Below are positions 44,790 to 54,163 of a stretch of 64,000 bases of DNA, piece after piece (positions within the stretch are counted from its first letter, which is position 1; each line of letters starts with the position of its first letter). The notes under the pieces were generated by a model. The model saw nothing but the letters and a program-made list of their open reading frames with translations, did not search any database and had not been told where the DNA came from. The position numbers and the translations under genes were made by a program. This DNA is from [Clostridium] saccharolyticum WM1. GTDB taxonomy: Bacteria > Bacillota > Clostridia > Lachnospirales > Lachnospiraceae. The DNA is taken from NCBI RefSeq assembly GCF_000144625.1, contig NC_014376.1, positions 1,178,001 through 1,242,000 on the forward strand, written 5' to 3'.

Positions 44790-46328
44790 TTGAGATTAAC
44801 TCTTTCGGTTCTCGCTTATCATTTATCTGAAAAATATGATAATTTTTTTGAGATATATCAAGCAAATGGTAAAAATTCATTGGATAGGATTTGTTACTTT
44901 GAGGTAGACTGTTCGGAAAATAAATTTTTATATTTCATACTTTATGAAGATTTGAAAAAATGCAAGGTTTTACCACAGACGATTATATGCATCGGAGATG
45001 ATGAAGAAGCGCAAAGTTTTATTATTGAAAAAGGAATCGAAGCGCTTATCTTTCCTAATTGTGTTAATCAGAACCTATTATACCAAGCGGTTAGTGATAT
45101 TTTTTTCGAATACAATACCTATGAACAGGATATTAAAGATGCAATTATCCGGAATGATTCGCTTTCAGCAACGCTCAATATTGTTAGTAGAATATTTGAT
45201 AATCCGGTTTTTATTTGTGATGCTGCTTTACGTTTGCTAGGGGCCAGTGAGAATAGTGTAAACGTATCTGACAGCTTGTGGTTGGACACACTGAATCAAG
45301 GTGTATCAAGTCAGATAGTTATGGATGTAATGCAAAATACAGATCTTATAGATTTGCTTAACACAACAAACCGGGCAATTTATATTGAACAGGAACCAGT
45401 TGCTCCATTCTTCAGTGCAAATTTTATTGAAAACAATAAACGGATTGCAACAATTACAATATCAAGTAGTGAAAAAAAATTAAATCCGAAACTGCTTCCA
45501 GTTGTTGACAGAATTGTTGAATTGTTAATAATTGAAGTAAAAAAGGCCGGGAATGCTTATTACCTACAAGCAACAAACCTTCAAAAGGTTATTCTGGACA
45601 TGCTGGATGGCTTCATGCTCGATGAGAGGGTATTACGACGTAATCTTTTAGCAGTACACTGGAATATGAATGATGAATATCAGCTTATTAAGGTTGAGAT
45701 GAGTGAGGATCATGTTCTTAATGGTACTGCAAAATACGTAGAGCTGACAGCTCATAAACTGTTTCCTGATTCAATTCTTGTTGATTTGCAAGATGCTTTT
45801 CTTCTTGTTGTGCATCGTACAGGTAACCGAAATATAGATTATATTATAAGTAATGCATTTTATGAGTTTCTTAAAATGCAAAAAAGCAAGGCTGGGATCA
45901 GTATGCGCTATTATAGTTTTCCTCTCTCTGCGGATGCGTATAAATTAGCGAGTATTGCCTTGGAAAAAGGAAAGGCTTTATCACATAAAGAGGCACTATA
46001 CCATTATGAGGATTATATCGTTACCCATCTGATTGATATGTGTGCTTTATCAATTAATGTGGTATCGCTTTGCAATCCAGAGGCGACAAAGTTATATCAA
46101 TACGATGTAATTCATAACACTGAATATCTTAAAAGTCTTTATATGTATATTCTTGAAGAAAAGCATATTGCGATAGCTGCAAAAAAACTGAATATCCATC
46201 GGAACACTTTAGTTTATAGACTTGGAAAAGTTTCTGAACTCTGCACGATTGATCTTGACGACAGTAAATCCAGACTACATGTGATATGGTCATATCAAGT
46301 ACTGCAATATCTCAAACCTGAATTTTGA
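44790..46328 (+). CDS. PucR/CdaR-family transcriptional regulator
   Basis: A 512-residue regulator. The N-terminal region is of PucR type, a GGDEF-like middle follows, and the C-terminal helix-turn-helix is of the PucR/HTH_30 type (HIAIAAKKLNIHRNTLVYRL near residues 455-475). The start is TTG 44790 behind AGGGGGGA. Such proteins typically activate nearby catabolic operons in response to a substrate. It is in front of the demethylase and MFS genes, so they are its likely targets. Confidence 0.85.
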   Translation: MRLTLSVLAYHLSEKYDNFFEIYQANGKNSLDRICYFEVDCSENKFLYFILYEDLKKCKVLPQTIICIGDDEEAQSFIIEKGIEALIFPNCVNQNLLYQAVSDIFFEYNTYEQDIKDAIIRNDSLSATLNIVSRIFDNPVFICDAALRLLGASENSVNVSDSLWLDTLNQGVSSQIVMDVMQNTDLIDLLNTTNRAIYIEQEPVAPFFSANFIENNKRIATITISSSEKKLNPKLLPVVDRIVELLIIEVKKAGNAYYLQATNLQKVILDMLDGFMLDERVLRRNLLAVHWNMNDEYQLIKVEMSEDHVLNGTAKYVELTAHKLFPDSILVDLQDAFLLVVHRTGNRNIDYIISNAFYEFLKMQKSKAGISMRYYSFPLSADAYKLASIALEKGKALSHKEALYHYEDYIVTHLIDMCALSINVVSLCNPEATKLYQYDVIHNTEYLKSLYMYILEEKHIAIAAKKLNIHRNTLVYRLGKVSELCTIDLDDSKSRLHVIWSYQVLQYLKPEF

Positions 46329-46377
46329 AATACTTTAAGTGGTCAGTTTATTTATAAAATTAAAAACAGCCGAACCA

Positions 46378-46407
46378 AAAGCCGCCGTGGGATTCCAAGG
46401 CGGCTTT
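46378..46407 (+). terminator. Terminator after the PucR-type gene
   Basis: The stem AAAGCCGCC/GGCGGCTTT (46378-46386 with 46399-46407) is followed by a short T-rich stretch. Confidence 0.7.
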
Positions 46408-46459
46408 CGTTGTGCTGTGCGCACACTTTTGACCTGGTCTGTTTCGTGATACGGATACA

Positions 46460-46488
46460 TTGTTTTAAAGTATGACAGGCAATACAAT
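46460..46488 (+). promoter_or_regulatory. Probable promoter of the demethylase gene
   Basis: TTGTTT (46460-46465), a 17-bp spacer and TACAAT (46483-46488), 57 bases before the start codon. The palindrome TGTGCGCACA lies just upstream (46418-46427) and could bind the PucR-type activator. Confidence 0.5.
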
Positions 46489-46544
46489 TGTTATAGAAAT
46501 ATAGTAATAATATACAAAAATAAATTAAATAAGGAGAGAAAATT

Positions 46545-47903
46545 ATGAGTAATGCGAGACCGGATTTCAATCCCTTAAACGAAGGGGCTTCTTTACTGAT
46601 GGGTAGCGGAGAAATGGGCTATTTTGCTTATACCTACACCGGATGGCGCGATGAAACCGATTCATGGAAAAAAACTGCGTATCTGGGGACGGCCCTGATG
46701 AATTCACCCATTTATGACGTAAAGGGATCTGATGTAGCGAAATTTTTCGGCAGGATTTGTGTGAACAACTTTGATAATTTTAGTATTGGGAGAATCAGGC
46801 ATGCGATTATTTGCAATGAAAAGGGCCAGATTATGACCGATGGAGTTGTGATGAAAATAGCAGAAGATACGTATCGGACATACTGGCTGGCTCCTTGTAT
46901 TGAATTCTTGGTTCAGAAGTTCAAGAGCGAATATGACATTGAGGGCAACGATCTGACGGGTAAGGAATATTTCTTCCAAATCGCGGGCCGACTGTCACTT
47001 GAGGTTATGGAGAAAGCTACCGGTCTGGATTTGAAAGATCTGAAATTTGCACAACACAAAGTGATTCAGATCAATGGCAAAAATGTCCGCATACTGCGTC
47101 TTGGTATGACCGGTAATGTTGCATATGAGATTCATGGTGATATTTCCGAAGCTAAGGAAATATACAATATCGTCTGGAACGCCGGGAAAGATTTAGGTAT
47201 GCGAAAATTGGGCCAGCTCGCCTATTGCATGAATCATACTGAAGGCGGATTCCCTAATATCAACATTCATTATCCGCTTCCCTGGTATGAAAGCGAAGAT
47301 CTCGGGTTTAAGGGATTCTCTGAATTCCTGGGCACGCGTCCCTGGTGGGCATTCTATAATAATAACCGTCTGCTGGTAGGCAGCGTCGGCGATGACCTTC
47401 AGACGCGCTTTGTCACTCCTGTTGATGTTGGTTGGGCTAATCTGGTTAAGTTTGACCATGAATTTACAGGGAAAGAGGCTCTTGTAAAGGCAGTGGCAAA
47501 TCCTGCCCGCACTGTGGTGACCTTGGAATGGAATGCGGACGACATCATGGAAGTTTACGGCTCACAGTTCCGGGGAACTGATGTAGAACCCTATGACTAC
47601 ATAGAGGATCGTCCGAACGATGTGTTCTATTTTGGAGGCGAACGATTTACCTATTTGGCGGATAAGGTTCTGGCAGACGGCAAGACGGTCGGCATCAGTG
47701 TTGGGAGAGGTGTCAGCAACTATTATCGCAGGATGATTTCGATGGCGTTTATCGACCCCAAGTATACCGAGCTCGGAAAAGAGCTCACAGTAGTATGGGG
47801 CGATGTCGGACATCCGCAAAAAGAGATTCGTGCCACAGTAGTGCGTTATCCTTATTTTGATGCAGATCGCAACAACGAGGTTGATGTTTCAACGAGACAT
47901 TAA
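46545..47903 (+). CDS. Tetrahydrofolate-dependent O-demethylase of the LigM/DesA (GcvT-fold) family
   Basis: A 452-residue GcvT-fold protein. It lines up with Sphingobium LigM (vanillate/3-O-methylgallate) and DesA (syringate) demethylases. Shared signatures are WRDETDSWKKTAYLG at the N terminus, a long folate-binding core (GMTGNVAYEIHGD), VDVGWANLVKFDHEFTGKEAL and TLEWNADD near 330. It is longer than GcvT or DmdA and has the LigM-type C terminus. These enzymes move an aryl methyl group to THF, giving 5-methyl-THF, without corrinoid. AAGGAGAG precedes the ATG. Neighbours are a PucR regulator, an MFS carrier and a one-carbon cluster. The substrate is unknown. Confidence 0.75.
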   Translation: MSNARPDFNPLNEGASLLMGSGEMGYFAYTYTGWRDETDSWKKTAYLGTALMNSPIYDVKGSDVAKFFGRICVNNFDNFSIGRIRHAIICNEKGQIMTDGVVMKIAEDTYRTYWLAPCIEFLVQKFKSEYDIEGNDLTGKEYFFQIAGRLSLEVMEKATGLDLKDLKFAQHKVIQINGKNVRILRLGMTGNVAYEIHGDISEAKEIYNIVWNAGKDLGMRKLGQLAYCMNHTEGGFPNINIHYPLPWYESEDLGFKGFSEFLGTRPWWAFYNNNRLLVGSVGDDLQTRFVTPVDVGWANLVKFDHEFTGKEALVKAVANPARTVVTLEWNADDIMEVYGSQFRGTDVEPYDYIEDRPNDVFYFGGERFTYLADKVLADGKTVGISVGRGVSNYYRRMISMAFIDPKYTELGKELTVVWGDVGHPQKEIRATVVRYPYFDADRNNEVDVSTRH

Positions 47904-47920
47904 AACTAATAAATAGAAAG

Positions 47921-47957
47921 GTCCACAATTCAAAGGGAAAGGGTTGTGGACTTTTCT
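47921..47957 (+). terminator. Terminator between the demethylase and MFS genes
   Basis: The stem GTCCACAA/TTGTGGAC (47921-47928 with 47944-47951) is followed by TTTTCTT. Partial read-through into the MFS gene is possible. Confidence 0.7.
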
Positions 47958-48034
47958 TCAGTAAGATCCTGTCTCAACTGAAGTATTCTAACTGAAACGT
48001 ATCCTTTTAATACTATTCTTATAGGAGGATTTTT

Positions 48035-49249
48035 ATGGCAGAGAAAAAAAATGCTTTTTACCCTTGGATAGTTCTCATCATCATTTGTTTGGGTGGTTTT
48101 ATTCCAAATTATACACAGTATCAGCTCTCACCGCTGGCACCCCAGTTAATTCAGTCATTTAAGCTTTCAACATCAGAATTTGCCAGCATATTTTCTTCTG
48201 TGGCGATACCTGCCATTTTCTTTAGCCTTGTTGCCGGTTTGTTGGTAGATAAATTTGGAATAAAACGGATAATCGGGGTCGGTTTCATCATTGCGGCCAT
48301 CGGAACAGTTTGGCGAATATGGTCTGATAGCTACATAACACTTTTTGCCAGTATGTTGCTTACCGGGTTTGGTATAACGTTCCTCAATGCGAATGCTGCG
48401 AAAGTAGTCGGCAGCTGGTTCCCACCTGAAAAAGTAGGAAGCAGGACAGGAATATTTTTATCTGCTTCAACGCTGGGTATGACAGTCGGAACCGGAACCA
48501 CGGCACTTCTCAGTATTCAGTCTGCATACCGGATTTCAGCTGCTTTGTCGGTAATATTTGTTGTACTCTGGTTTCTTTTTATTAAAAATCCGGAAGATGT
48601 AAACCCGGACGATAGACTGGAAGAAAAAAACAAGGTTAATGTTCTTCACAGCCTGAAAGTGGTACTTAAATCCCGAACTGTATGGCTGACGGGTATTTGC
48701 CTGATGTTCATTTTAGGGTGTAATGTTGTAATAAGCTCGTTTTTGCCTACTGCTCTTGGTCAGAGAGGTTTGGATTCTGTAACAGCTGGTATGTATGCGG
48801 CTTTTGTTACAGGTGGTAGCCTGATTGGGTGCCTGTTTGCCCCTGTACTTTCGGAAAGGGTGGGAAAGAATAGGCCTGTTATGATGTTCTTCGCACTTGT
48901 TTCCGCAGCTGGCACCGCATTTAGCTGGCTTGCGCCGGTTGGTGTTCTTTTAGGGCTTTGTCTGTGTATAACCGGGATTGCATTGGGAGGGCTTATGCCA
49001 TTGCTAATGTCTATTCCTATTCAATTAAAGGAGATAGGCCCGGGTTATGCAGGAACAGCCGGTGGGGTAACTGCTACCTTGCAATTGCTTGGAGCTGTTT
49101 TGATTCCGACTTACATTATAGCTCCAATCGCAGGTCAAAATATGAATTTATTTTTCATTCTTGGGGCTGTTTGTATGTTGTGTGTGTTTCTGTTCGTGTT
49201 CACTTTACCCGAACTTGGCAAAGGCAAGGGGAAGAGAGAAATGGTCTGA
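48035..49249 (+). CDS. MFS transporter, probable substrate importer of the demethylation locus
   Basis: A 404-residue inner-membrane protein with about twelve hydrophobic segments. It has the MFS loop signature LLVDKFGIKRII between helices 2 and 3 and a charged central loop after helix 6 (NPEDVNPDDRLEEKN). It resembles the CynX/NarK and oxalate/formate-antiporter-like groups. AGGAGG precedes the start. Its place between a LigM-type demethylase and an NmrA-like reductase suggests uptake of a methoxylated compound; this is inference. Confidence 0.85.
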   Translation: MAEKKNAFYPWIVLIIICLGGFIPNYTQYQLSPLAPQLIQSFKLSTSEFASIFSSVAIPAIFFSLVAGLLVDKFGIKRIIGVGFIIAAIGTVWRIWSDSYITLFASMLLTGFGITFLNANAAKVVGSWFPPEKVGSRTGIFLSASTLGMTVGTGTTALLSIQSAYRISAALSVIFVVLWFLFIKNPEDVNPDDRLEEKNKVNVLHSLKVVLKSRTVWLTGICLMFILGCNVVISSFLPTALGQRGLDSVTAGMYAAFVTGGSLIGCLFAPVLSERVGKNRPVMMFFALVSAAGTAFSWLAPVGVLLGLCLCITGIALGGLMPLLMSIPIQLKEIGPGYAGTAGGVTATLQLLGAVLIPTYIIAPIAGQNMNLFFILGAVCMLCVFLFVFTLPELGKGKGKREMV

Positions 49250-49308
49250 TGGGTCATTTGTACTTATCGTTACTTTTTTAAAAATATGAATAAGTGGAAA
49301 GGATAGAC

Positions 49309-50250
49309 ATGGGAAAGATTATTATTACAGGAGTAGATGGCAATTTCGGTGGATTTACCGGCAGAAGTATTCTCAAGAAAAAAAATAAGGACGAACTTAT
49401 ATTTACTAGTCCTAACAAAAATGTGATCTCAAAGTTTCAGGAGCAAGGGATTGATGCCCGTTACGCCGATTATACAAATCCGGAGCAACTCATTGGTGCT
49501 TTTGAGGAAGGAGAGACTCTCCTGCTTATTTCGGTGCCTCAGGTAGGTGAAAAAAGAAGAAAAATGCACAAAAATGCAATTGATGCTGCAGTTAAGGCGG
49601 GTGTGAAAAAAATTATATATACTTCTATTGTAGGCGCGGGCGTCCCTGAAAATGATGCTTATGAGATTGCCGATCATAAATTTACCGAGACATATATCCT
49701 TGGTACAGGGCTGAAATATGTTTTACTTAGAAACTCCCAATACAGTGAGGCAATGATTGCGGCTTTTGAACAGGCGGCAGAATCCGACGGTATTTTAAAG
49801 ACCAGTATGGGTGATGGACGGATCGCTCACGTTTCGCGGGACGATTGCGCTGAAGCTGCGGCTTGCGTAGCAGCTGGTGCTGGTAAAGACAACGCAGTTT
49901 ATTACATCACTGGTCCCACCGCCAATACAGTGGAGGAGTTTGTGGCAATAGGTACTGAGGTTACTGGTAAAAAGGTCATATACCAATATATCACAGACGA
50001 AGATATGTGGGCTTTTTTCGATTCAAGGTTTGTGCCCCGGAAGACAGATGGAGACTGGTCGAAAGCTGACCCGGCATTTCCGTTTTGCAGCGATGGTATG
50101 GTGACATTCAGCCGGGCAATTCGGCTTGGACAAATGAGTAACTGTACAAATGATTTTGAAACACTTACGGGTAAAAAACCAAAATCGGTACGTGCGCTCT
50201 TTGAGAATATAGAGAATCATAGCATCGGAAATAGGACTCCGACGGATTAA
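49309..50250 (+). CDS. NmrA-like / atypical SDR NAD(P)H-binding protein
   Basis: A 313-residue Rossmann protein. The N terminus KIIITGVDGNFGGFTG replaces the usual GATGxxG. KIIYTSIVGAG, LRNSQYSE and HVSRDDCAEAAA follow, the pattern of QorB/NmrA-type reductases. ATG 49309 has AAAGGA upstream; 49294 is an alternative. It probably acts on a quinone or unsaturated product or senses redox state. It closes the PucR-demethylase-MFS group. Confidence 0.8.
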   Translation: MGKIIITGVDGNFGGFTGRSILKKKNKDELIFTSPNKNVISKFQEQGIDARYADYTNPEQLIGAFEEGETLLLISVPQVGEKRRKMHKNAIDAAVKAGVKKIIYTSIVGAGVPENDAYEIADHKFTETYILGTGLKYVLLRNSQYSEAMIAAFEQAAESDGILKTSMGDGRIAHVSRDDCAEAAACVAAGAGKDNAVYYITGPTANTVEEFVAIGTEVTGKKVIYQYITDEDMWAFFDSRFVPRKTDGDWSKADPAFPFCSDGMVTFSRAIRLGQMSNCTNDFETLTGKKPKSVRALFENIENHSIGNRTPTD

Positions 50251-50348
50251 ACTTTTTAATAATAATGTATAATAAAGTAGTTATGTAATATCATATTATG
50301 CTTGGGTCAATGGACTGCATAATGAGGGACGGACTGCTGATGATAAAT

Positions 50349-50397
50349 GGCGATATATTCCCTCTAAGGGGATATATCGCTTAAACTGTAGACAAAA
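50349..50397. repeat. Inverted repeat, left copy, flanking the nuclease gene
   Basis: About 49 bases including GCGATATAT...ATATATCGC (itself a hairpin) and ending CTGTAGACAAAA. Its reverse complement recurs at 52797-52845 with scattered substitutions. The two copies bracket 50398-52796. Confidence 0.7.
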
Positions 50398-50429
50398 TAC
50401 ATTTCTATATTCAGTTATTGTATAAAAAT

Positions 50430-50467
50430 ATAGGACACCAAATAATTTATGATATCTGGTGTCCTAT
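50430..50467. terminator. Hairpin, probable terminator for the minus-strand nuclease gene
   Basis: The 11-bp stem ATAGGACACCA/TGGTGTCCTAT (50430-50440 with 50457-50467) lies about 150 bases past the nuclease stop. The rest of 50468-50620 shows no gene. Confidence 0.55.
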
Positions 50468-50620
50468 TAATTTCTTCTTAAACTGAAACTTTTCTGACAC
50501 CTCCAGATGACCAGTTCATTTTTTCGTTATGTCCATCAGCGCCAGATACAGCAGCTTCAGAAGACCTTTATCGATAGGAAAGATAGTTCCATAAATTTTT
50601 TAATACTTTCTTATTCCTCG

Positions 50621-52645
50621 TTATATCTGATTATCAAAATTCAATATATCTTCACCTAAAATATAATTTATGGTTCCGAGATAATCTCCGTCTTCGTATC
50701 TTGGTATTGTTACGGGTTTTATTTTTATAACCTCTTTATACCATTTCACTGCAATCGGGGAAATAATATATTTTTTGAAATCATTGATGTTTGGTTGATT
50801 ATTTTCCCATATTTTTTCTTTTCTATAAACCTTCGATTCATTCCATATCTTTACATACTGACCATTATCAGAAAAAAACCTAATTAGAACAGATTCATCA
50901 ACAATTCTTATACCATCAATTTCTAGCGATGTAAAACTATCAATATTCGTACAGACCAATTGTATTATTCGCTCTTCTGGATAAGGTTCCGGGGGTAAAA
51001 ATCCCTTTGTTATCTCTCTAATCAGTGTCCAATCGCTTAACAAAACCTGCTTCCTTAGTTCAAGCTGTCTTATGGCTTTTTTTATCTCCTGACGGTCTTC
51101 ATAGTAACGTTTTGGATCGTACGGTGTCACCAAGTGTTTTATTTCAATTATCACAACATAATCATCAAATAAAGCAATAACATCAAAATCCGTATTTCCA
51201 AAAGATGATTTAAATTCTATTTTATCTGTATAGACATTCCACAGGGAAGACTGCGACAACTTTTTTCTTAAATAGGATTCATATTCATCACCAATTGCCG
51301 CCCGCTTTATTTTGTAATCCAACATGATTTGCTCAAGCATTCGGGTTATATTAATCTGTTGAATCAAATTAGGGGCAAATATTACTTTTTTACTACTTAA
51401 TTGAACCAACGGTTTTGAGAATAGATCACCCTCTTTCCCACGCTGCGGATAATAAATAAACCACTCCATTAACCTAGTTGTGGTATTTATGTTCTTGCAA
51501 TATAATCGTGAAAAGCTTTTTATTAGCAAATCAACATCAATATCTGGACATAGATATTTAAATCTTTCGCTTTCAATCTCTTTCCAATTATAATTTAAGA
51601 TGTTTAAATAAATTTGGCTCATAGTAAACAAAAACTCATGTACTTCAAGGAAATCATTCAATTCACCATATGATAACGTTTGTCTTAGATAGGGCGGAAA
51701 GATATCCGTCTGTTTTATAATTTGAATTGTACATTTAGCGGCTAAATTACAACGCAAGTAGACATCCAATTCCAGTTCAAAAATGCCCCTCCATAATTCT
51801 AACTTGATTCGCTTTGCAAGGCGAGTTATAAATTGATTCCCATATATTATATTGTTTTGTTTTCTAATCAATAGAGCACGACTGTTTTGAAATCTTCTAG
51901 CCTCTCTACGTATTCCCGCAATAAAATCAATCATATTAGCTTTATAAGAATAGGGTTCAAAAACTATAATATCTTCATCAGTATCCGTTTTTCTCAATCT
52001 AACACAATAATCTTTATATATATAAAGGGACCATAATCCATTTACTATTTCACAAATATTAGAATGATTTACAAAATCCATAACATCTGGACACTTCAAA
52101 CATTGCTCATATGTTAAATCTTCAGAAGTTTTTTCAAAATTGCTATCATGGTAATATAAGTAAGGAATTAAATAATCTATCAACTCAATTAGATTTTCAC
52201 TATTCTGTGATGTTGAATATCTCATACCAGGATAGATCTCAGATTCTACATTTGCAACTAAATGCCTTATACCTATACTTGGTTTTTTACTATCTGTATT
52301 ATTAAATTCAATACCAAGTTTATGTTGTTCCTCAAATAAAGAAATTAATATTCTCAATTGATAATCCAATGGATAATTCATGAATTCTGTCTTTTCTTTA
52401 GCAGCATTATTTTTTTTCATGTTGCTGTAAATAGCTTCATAAGCAACACCTAACTCAAGCATTATGTCTCGAAACTCCTCTTCATATTCTTCATCAATTG
52501 ACATAATCATCTGTATTAAAGATTCTAAATCTGAATCTTTATAATTATATGAGTTTGGAGAACCTAGAAGATTGCGATACAAAACTATCTTTTTAAATTT
52601 CTCCGGATTTTTTTGATATATGCTGTACAATCCCTTTAAATCCAT
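50621..52645 (-). CDS. Large protein with a C-terminal PD-(D/E)XK nuclease-like domain
   Basis: A 674-residue AT-rich gene. Residues 1 to about 450 are helical with no recognised domain. From about 475 there is a nuclease-like core: GDEYESYLRKKL, then TDFDVIALFDDYVVIIEIKH, giving Asp and ExK as metal ligands, followed by a helix with many charged residues. No membrane segment. AAAGGTGGTG precedes the start. It is a lone gene, opposite in strand to its neighbours and bracketed by inverted repeats, as seen for stand-alone defence nucleases. A defence role is inference. Confidence 0.7.
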   Translation of the reverse strand: MDLKGLYSIYQKNPEKFKKIVLYRNLLGSPNSYNYKDSDLESLIQMIMSIDEEYEEEFRDIMLELGVAYEAIYSNMKKNNAAKEKTEFMNYPLDYQLRILISLFEEQHKLGIEFNNTDSKKPSIGIRHLVANVESEIYPGMRYSTSQNSENLIELIDYLIPYLYYHDSNFEKTSEDLTYEQCLKCPDVMDFVNHSNICEIVNGLWSLYIYKDYCVRLRKTDTDEDIIVFEPYSYKANMIDFIAGIRREARRFQNSRALLIRKQNNIIYGNQFITRLAKRIKLELWRGIFELELDVYLRCNLAAKCTIQIIKQTDIFPPYLRQTLSYGELNDFLEVHEFLFTMSQIYLNILNYNWKEIESERFKYLCPDIDVDLLIKSFSRLYCKNINTTTRLMEWFIYYPQRGKEGDLFSKPLVQLSSKKVIFAPNLIQQINITRMLEQIMLDYKIKRAAIGDEYESYLRKKLSQSSLWNVYTDKIEFKSSFGNTDFDVIALFDDYVVIIEIKHLVTPYDPKRYYEDRQEIKKAIRQLELRKQVLLSDWTLIREITKGFLPPEPYPEERIIQLVCTNIDSFTSLEIDGIRIVDESVLIRFFSDNGQYVKIWNESKVYRKEKIWENNQPNINDFKKYIISPIAVKWYKEVIKIKPVTIPRYEDGDYLGTINYILGEDILNFDNQI

Positions 52646-52796
52646 ATCTGCACCACCTTTTAAATTTCAGCTTCACGAGGCCGCCCTATGTTTCAGGCAT
52701 TACATCAAATTAACCTTATTATACAATATATCAGAACGAAAATATAGCAGTGCGTATATACGGGAATATATATGCACTGCCATATTATAAAATAAG

Positions 52797-52845
52797 TTTT
52801 GTCTACAGTCTGGGCAATATAGTTCCTCTATGGGAATATATTGCT
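52797..52845. repeat. Inverted repeat, right copy, flanking the nuclease gene
   Basis: TTTTGTCTACAG at the inner edge is shared exactly with the left copy, followed by a similar hairpin (GCAATATAG...AATATATTGC). A related hairpin (GCAGTGCGTATAT/ATATATGCACTGC) lies at 52747-52780. Confidence 0.7.
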
Positions 52846-53167
52846 TGTTTTGTGCGGAGCATTCCCGGTATAGATTTGACTTTTGGACACTTCTTTGATT
52901 TTGCTTAATAATTTGAAAAGAAGAGCTATAACTGTAGAGAGATACTGTGTTTGCAGCAGAAGAATGGAAAGATAAAATTTAAGGAATGGGAAGCAGTAAA
53001 TACTCTTCCAGATGTTTTGTGCTGGTAACACAGTTATCGCTCAAACAATTTTGGTTAGCGAAACGATGATTCATGAAAGAAAAAGTAGTATCCTAATAAT
53101 AACAAATAGAAAACTGATTTAGGGAGGGAACGAAGGAATAAAATAGCTTATAACCGCTATGAACAGG
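52846..53167. other. Intergenic region between the nuclease gene and the THF riboswitch
   Basis: About 320 bases with no supported gene; short frames on both strands lack ribosome sites. The promoter of the riboswitch transcript should lie here, but no clear consensus pair is visible. Confidence 0.4.
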
Positions 53168-53288
53168 CAAAGTAGGGCTAAGCGCGTCAAGTGCCAGATG
53201 GACGGGAAGTTGCCGCTGGACGAAAAATTCTGATTAAAAAGATACTTTTGATCATCAATTTATGATGTTTAACCCGCATTCCGTTGCC
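53168..53288 (+). promoter_or_regulatory. THF riboswitch controlling the first folT gene
   Basis: It contains the conserved THF-riboswitch blocks in order: AGTAGG, GCGCGTCAAGTG, GGGAAGTTGCC, a CGAAAA loop, and the 3' block CCGCATTCCGTT that can pair with GGGAA as a pseudoknot. A GCCACA/TGTGGC hairpin (53286-53312) follows, then the GGGAGG ribosome site at 53325. Its lack of a T run points to translational control. The regulated gene is a folate transporter, as expected. Confidence 0.85.
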
Positions 53289-53336
53289 ACAAGGAGTTTT
53301 CTCTTCTGTGGCGCCATCACATTAGGGAGGATCTTT

Positions 53337-53891
53337 ATGTTGAAAAATTTAATATGGCAAGTAAAATCGTCTTTAAAAGAGTTGAATAATGTTCCGACTG
53401 TTTCTGTAACAGGAATGTTGGTCGCACTAAGTGTAGTGCTGTCATTTTTTACGATTGTTATCTCCAATGTATTGCAGATTAGTTTTGGTTTTTTGCCTCT
53501 TGCGGTAGGCGGAATGTTGTTTGGACCTGTAGTAGGAGGTATTATGGGAATTTTGAGCGATATCCTTGGTTATTTTGTCCATCCAAACGGGCCTTTTTTT
53601 CCGGGATTTACATTAAATGCGTTACTTACTGGAACTCTCTATGGTTTTTTTCTCTATAAAAAGCATGTAACCTTAAAGCGTGTGATTTTTGTTTCACTTA
53701 CGATAACACTTCTCGTTAATATGATGCTTAATCCATTATGGCTCAGTATCATGTATGGCAATGCTTTTTTTGTGCTTGTTATCGGGCGTATTGTTAAAAA
53801 CCTGCTGATGTTCCCCATTAATACGGCGTTGCTTTACTCAATCCTGAAACCTATGGAAAGAATTAGAACTCTGGAAAGAGTAAGTGGATGA
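53337..53891 (+). CDS. folT: Folate ECF transporter substrate-binding S component (first copy)
   Basis: A 184-residue membrane protein with about five or six hydrophobic segments. The core GFLPLAVGGMLFGPVVGG and FPGFTLNALLTGTLYG is typical of folate-type S components that work with a shared EcfAA'T module. The ATG at 53337 is chosen because GGGAGG (53325-53330) is correctly spaced. A longer in-frame start at 53262 would begin inside the riboswitch and adds a non-conserved tail. It is homologous to the second copy at 59618. Confidence 0.85.
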   Translation: MLKNLIWQVKSSLKELNNVPTVSVTGMLVALSVVLSFFTIVISNVLQISFGFLPLAVGGMLFGPVVGGIMGILSDILGYFVHPNGPFFPGFTLNALLTGTLYGFFLYKKHVTLKRVIFVSLTITLLVNMMLNPLWLSIMYGNAFFVLVIGRIVKNLLMFPINTALLYSILKPMERIRTLERVSG

Positions 53892-54000
53892 TTATAAAAC
53901 TAGGCAATTCTCACTTATATTATTGTTGAACTGCTTTTATCTTTTTAGGACGAAGTCTATCTGTATTTTTTGACATTTTAATGAAAGGAGTTGTGAATAC

Positions 54001-54117
54001 TTGGAAAAATCTATTTTAATACCTCCAAAAATAGTGGAGAGCTTTATTGAAACAGGTCGAAAGAATGAGATCTTTCATATTATACTGTCCTGCAAATTCT
54101 GTAACATTAATTATTAA
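54001..54117 (+). CDS. Possible 38-residue ORF
   Basis: TTG 54001 has GAAAGGAG ten bases upstream and encodes MEKSILIPPKIVESFIETGR... to a stop at 54117. It may be a small protein or the truncated start of a lost gene. No family is recognised. Confidence 0.3.
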   Translation: MEKSILIPPKIVESFIETGRKNEIFHIILSCKFCNINY

Positions 54118-54163
54118 TAGTTCTTTGAACAGCTATTAAACTACATTGGAGGAGGAAATTTTC

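Noticed and set aside
52828..53031. A 67-residue minus-strand frame with a hydrophobic stretch
   Set aside because: No ribosome site; it overlaps the right inverted repeat and lies in AT-rich non-coding sequence.
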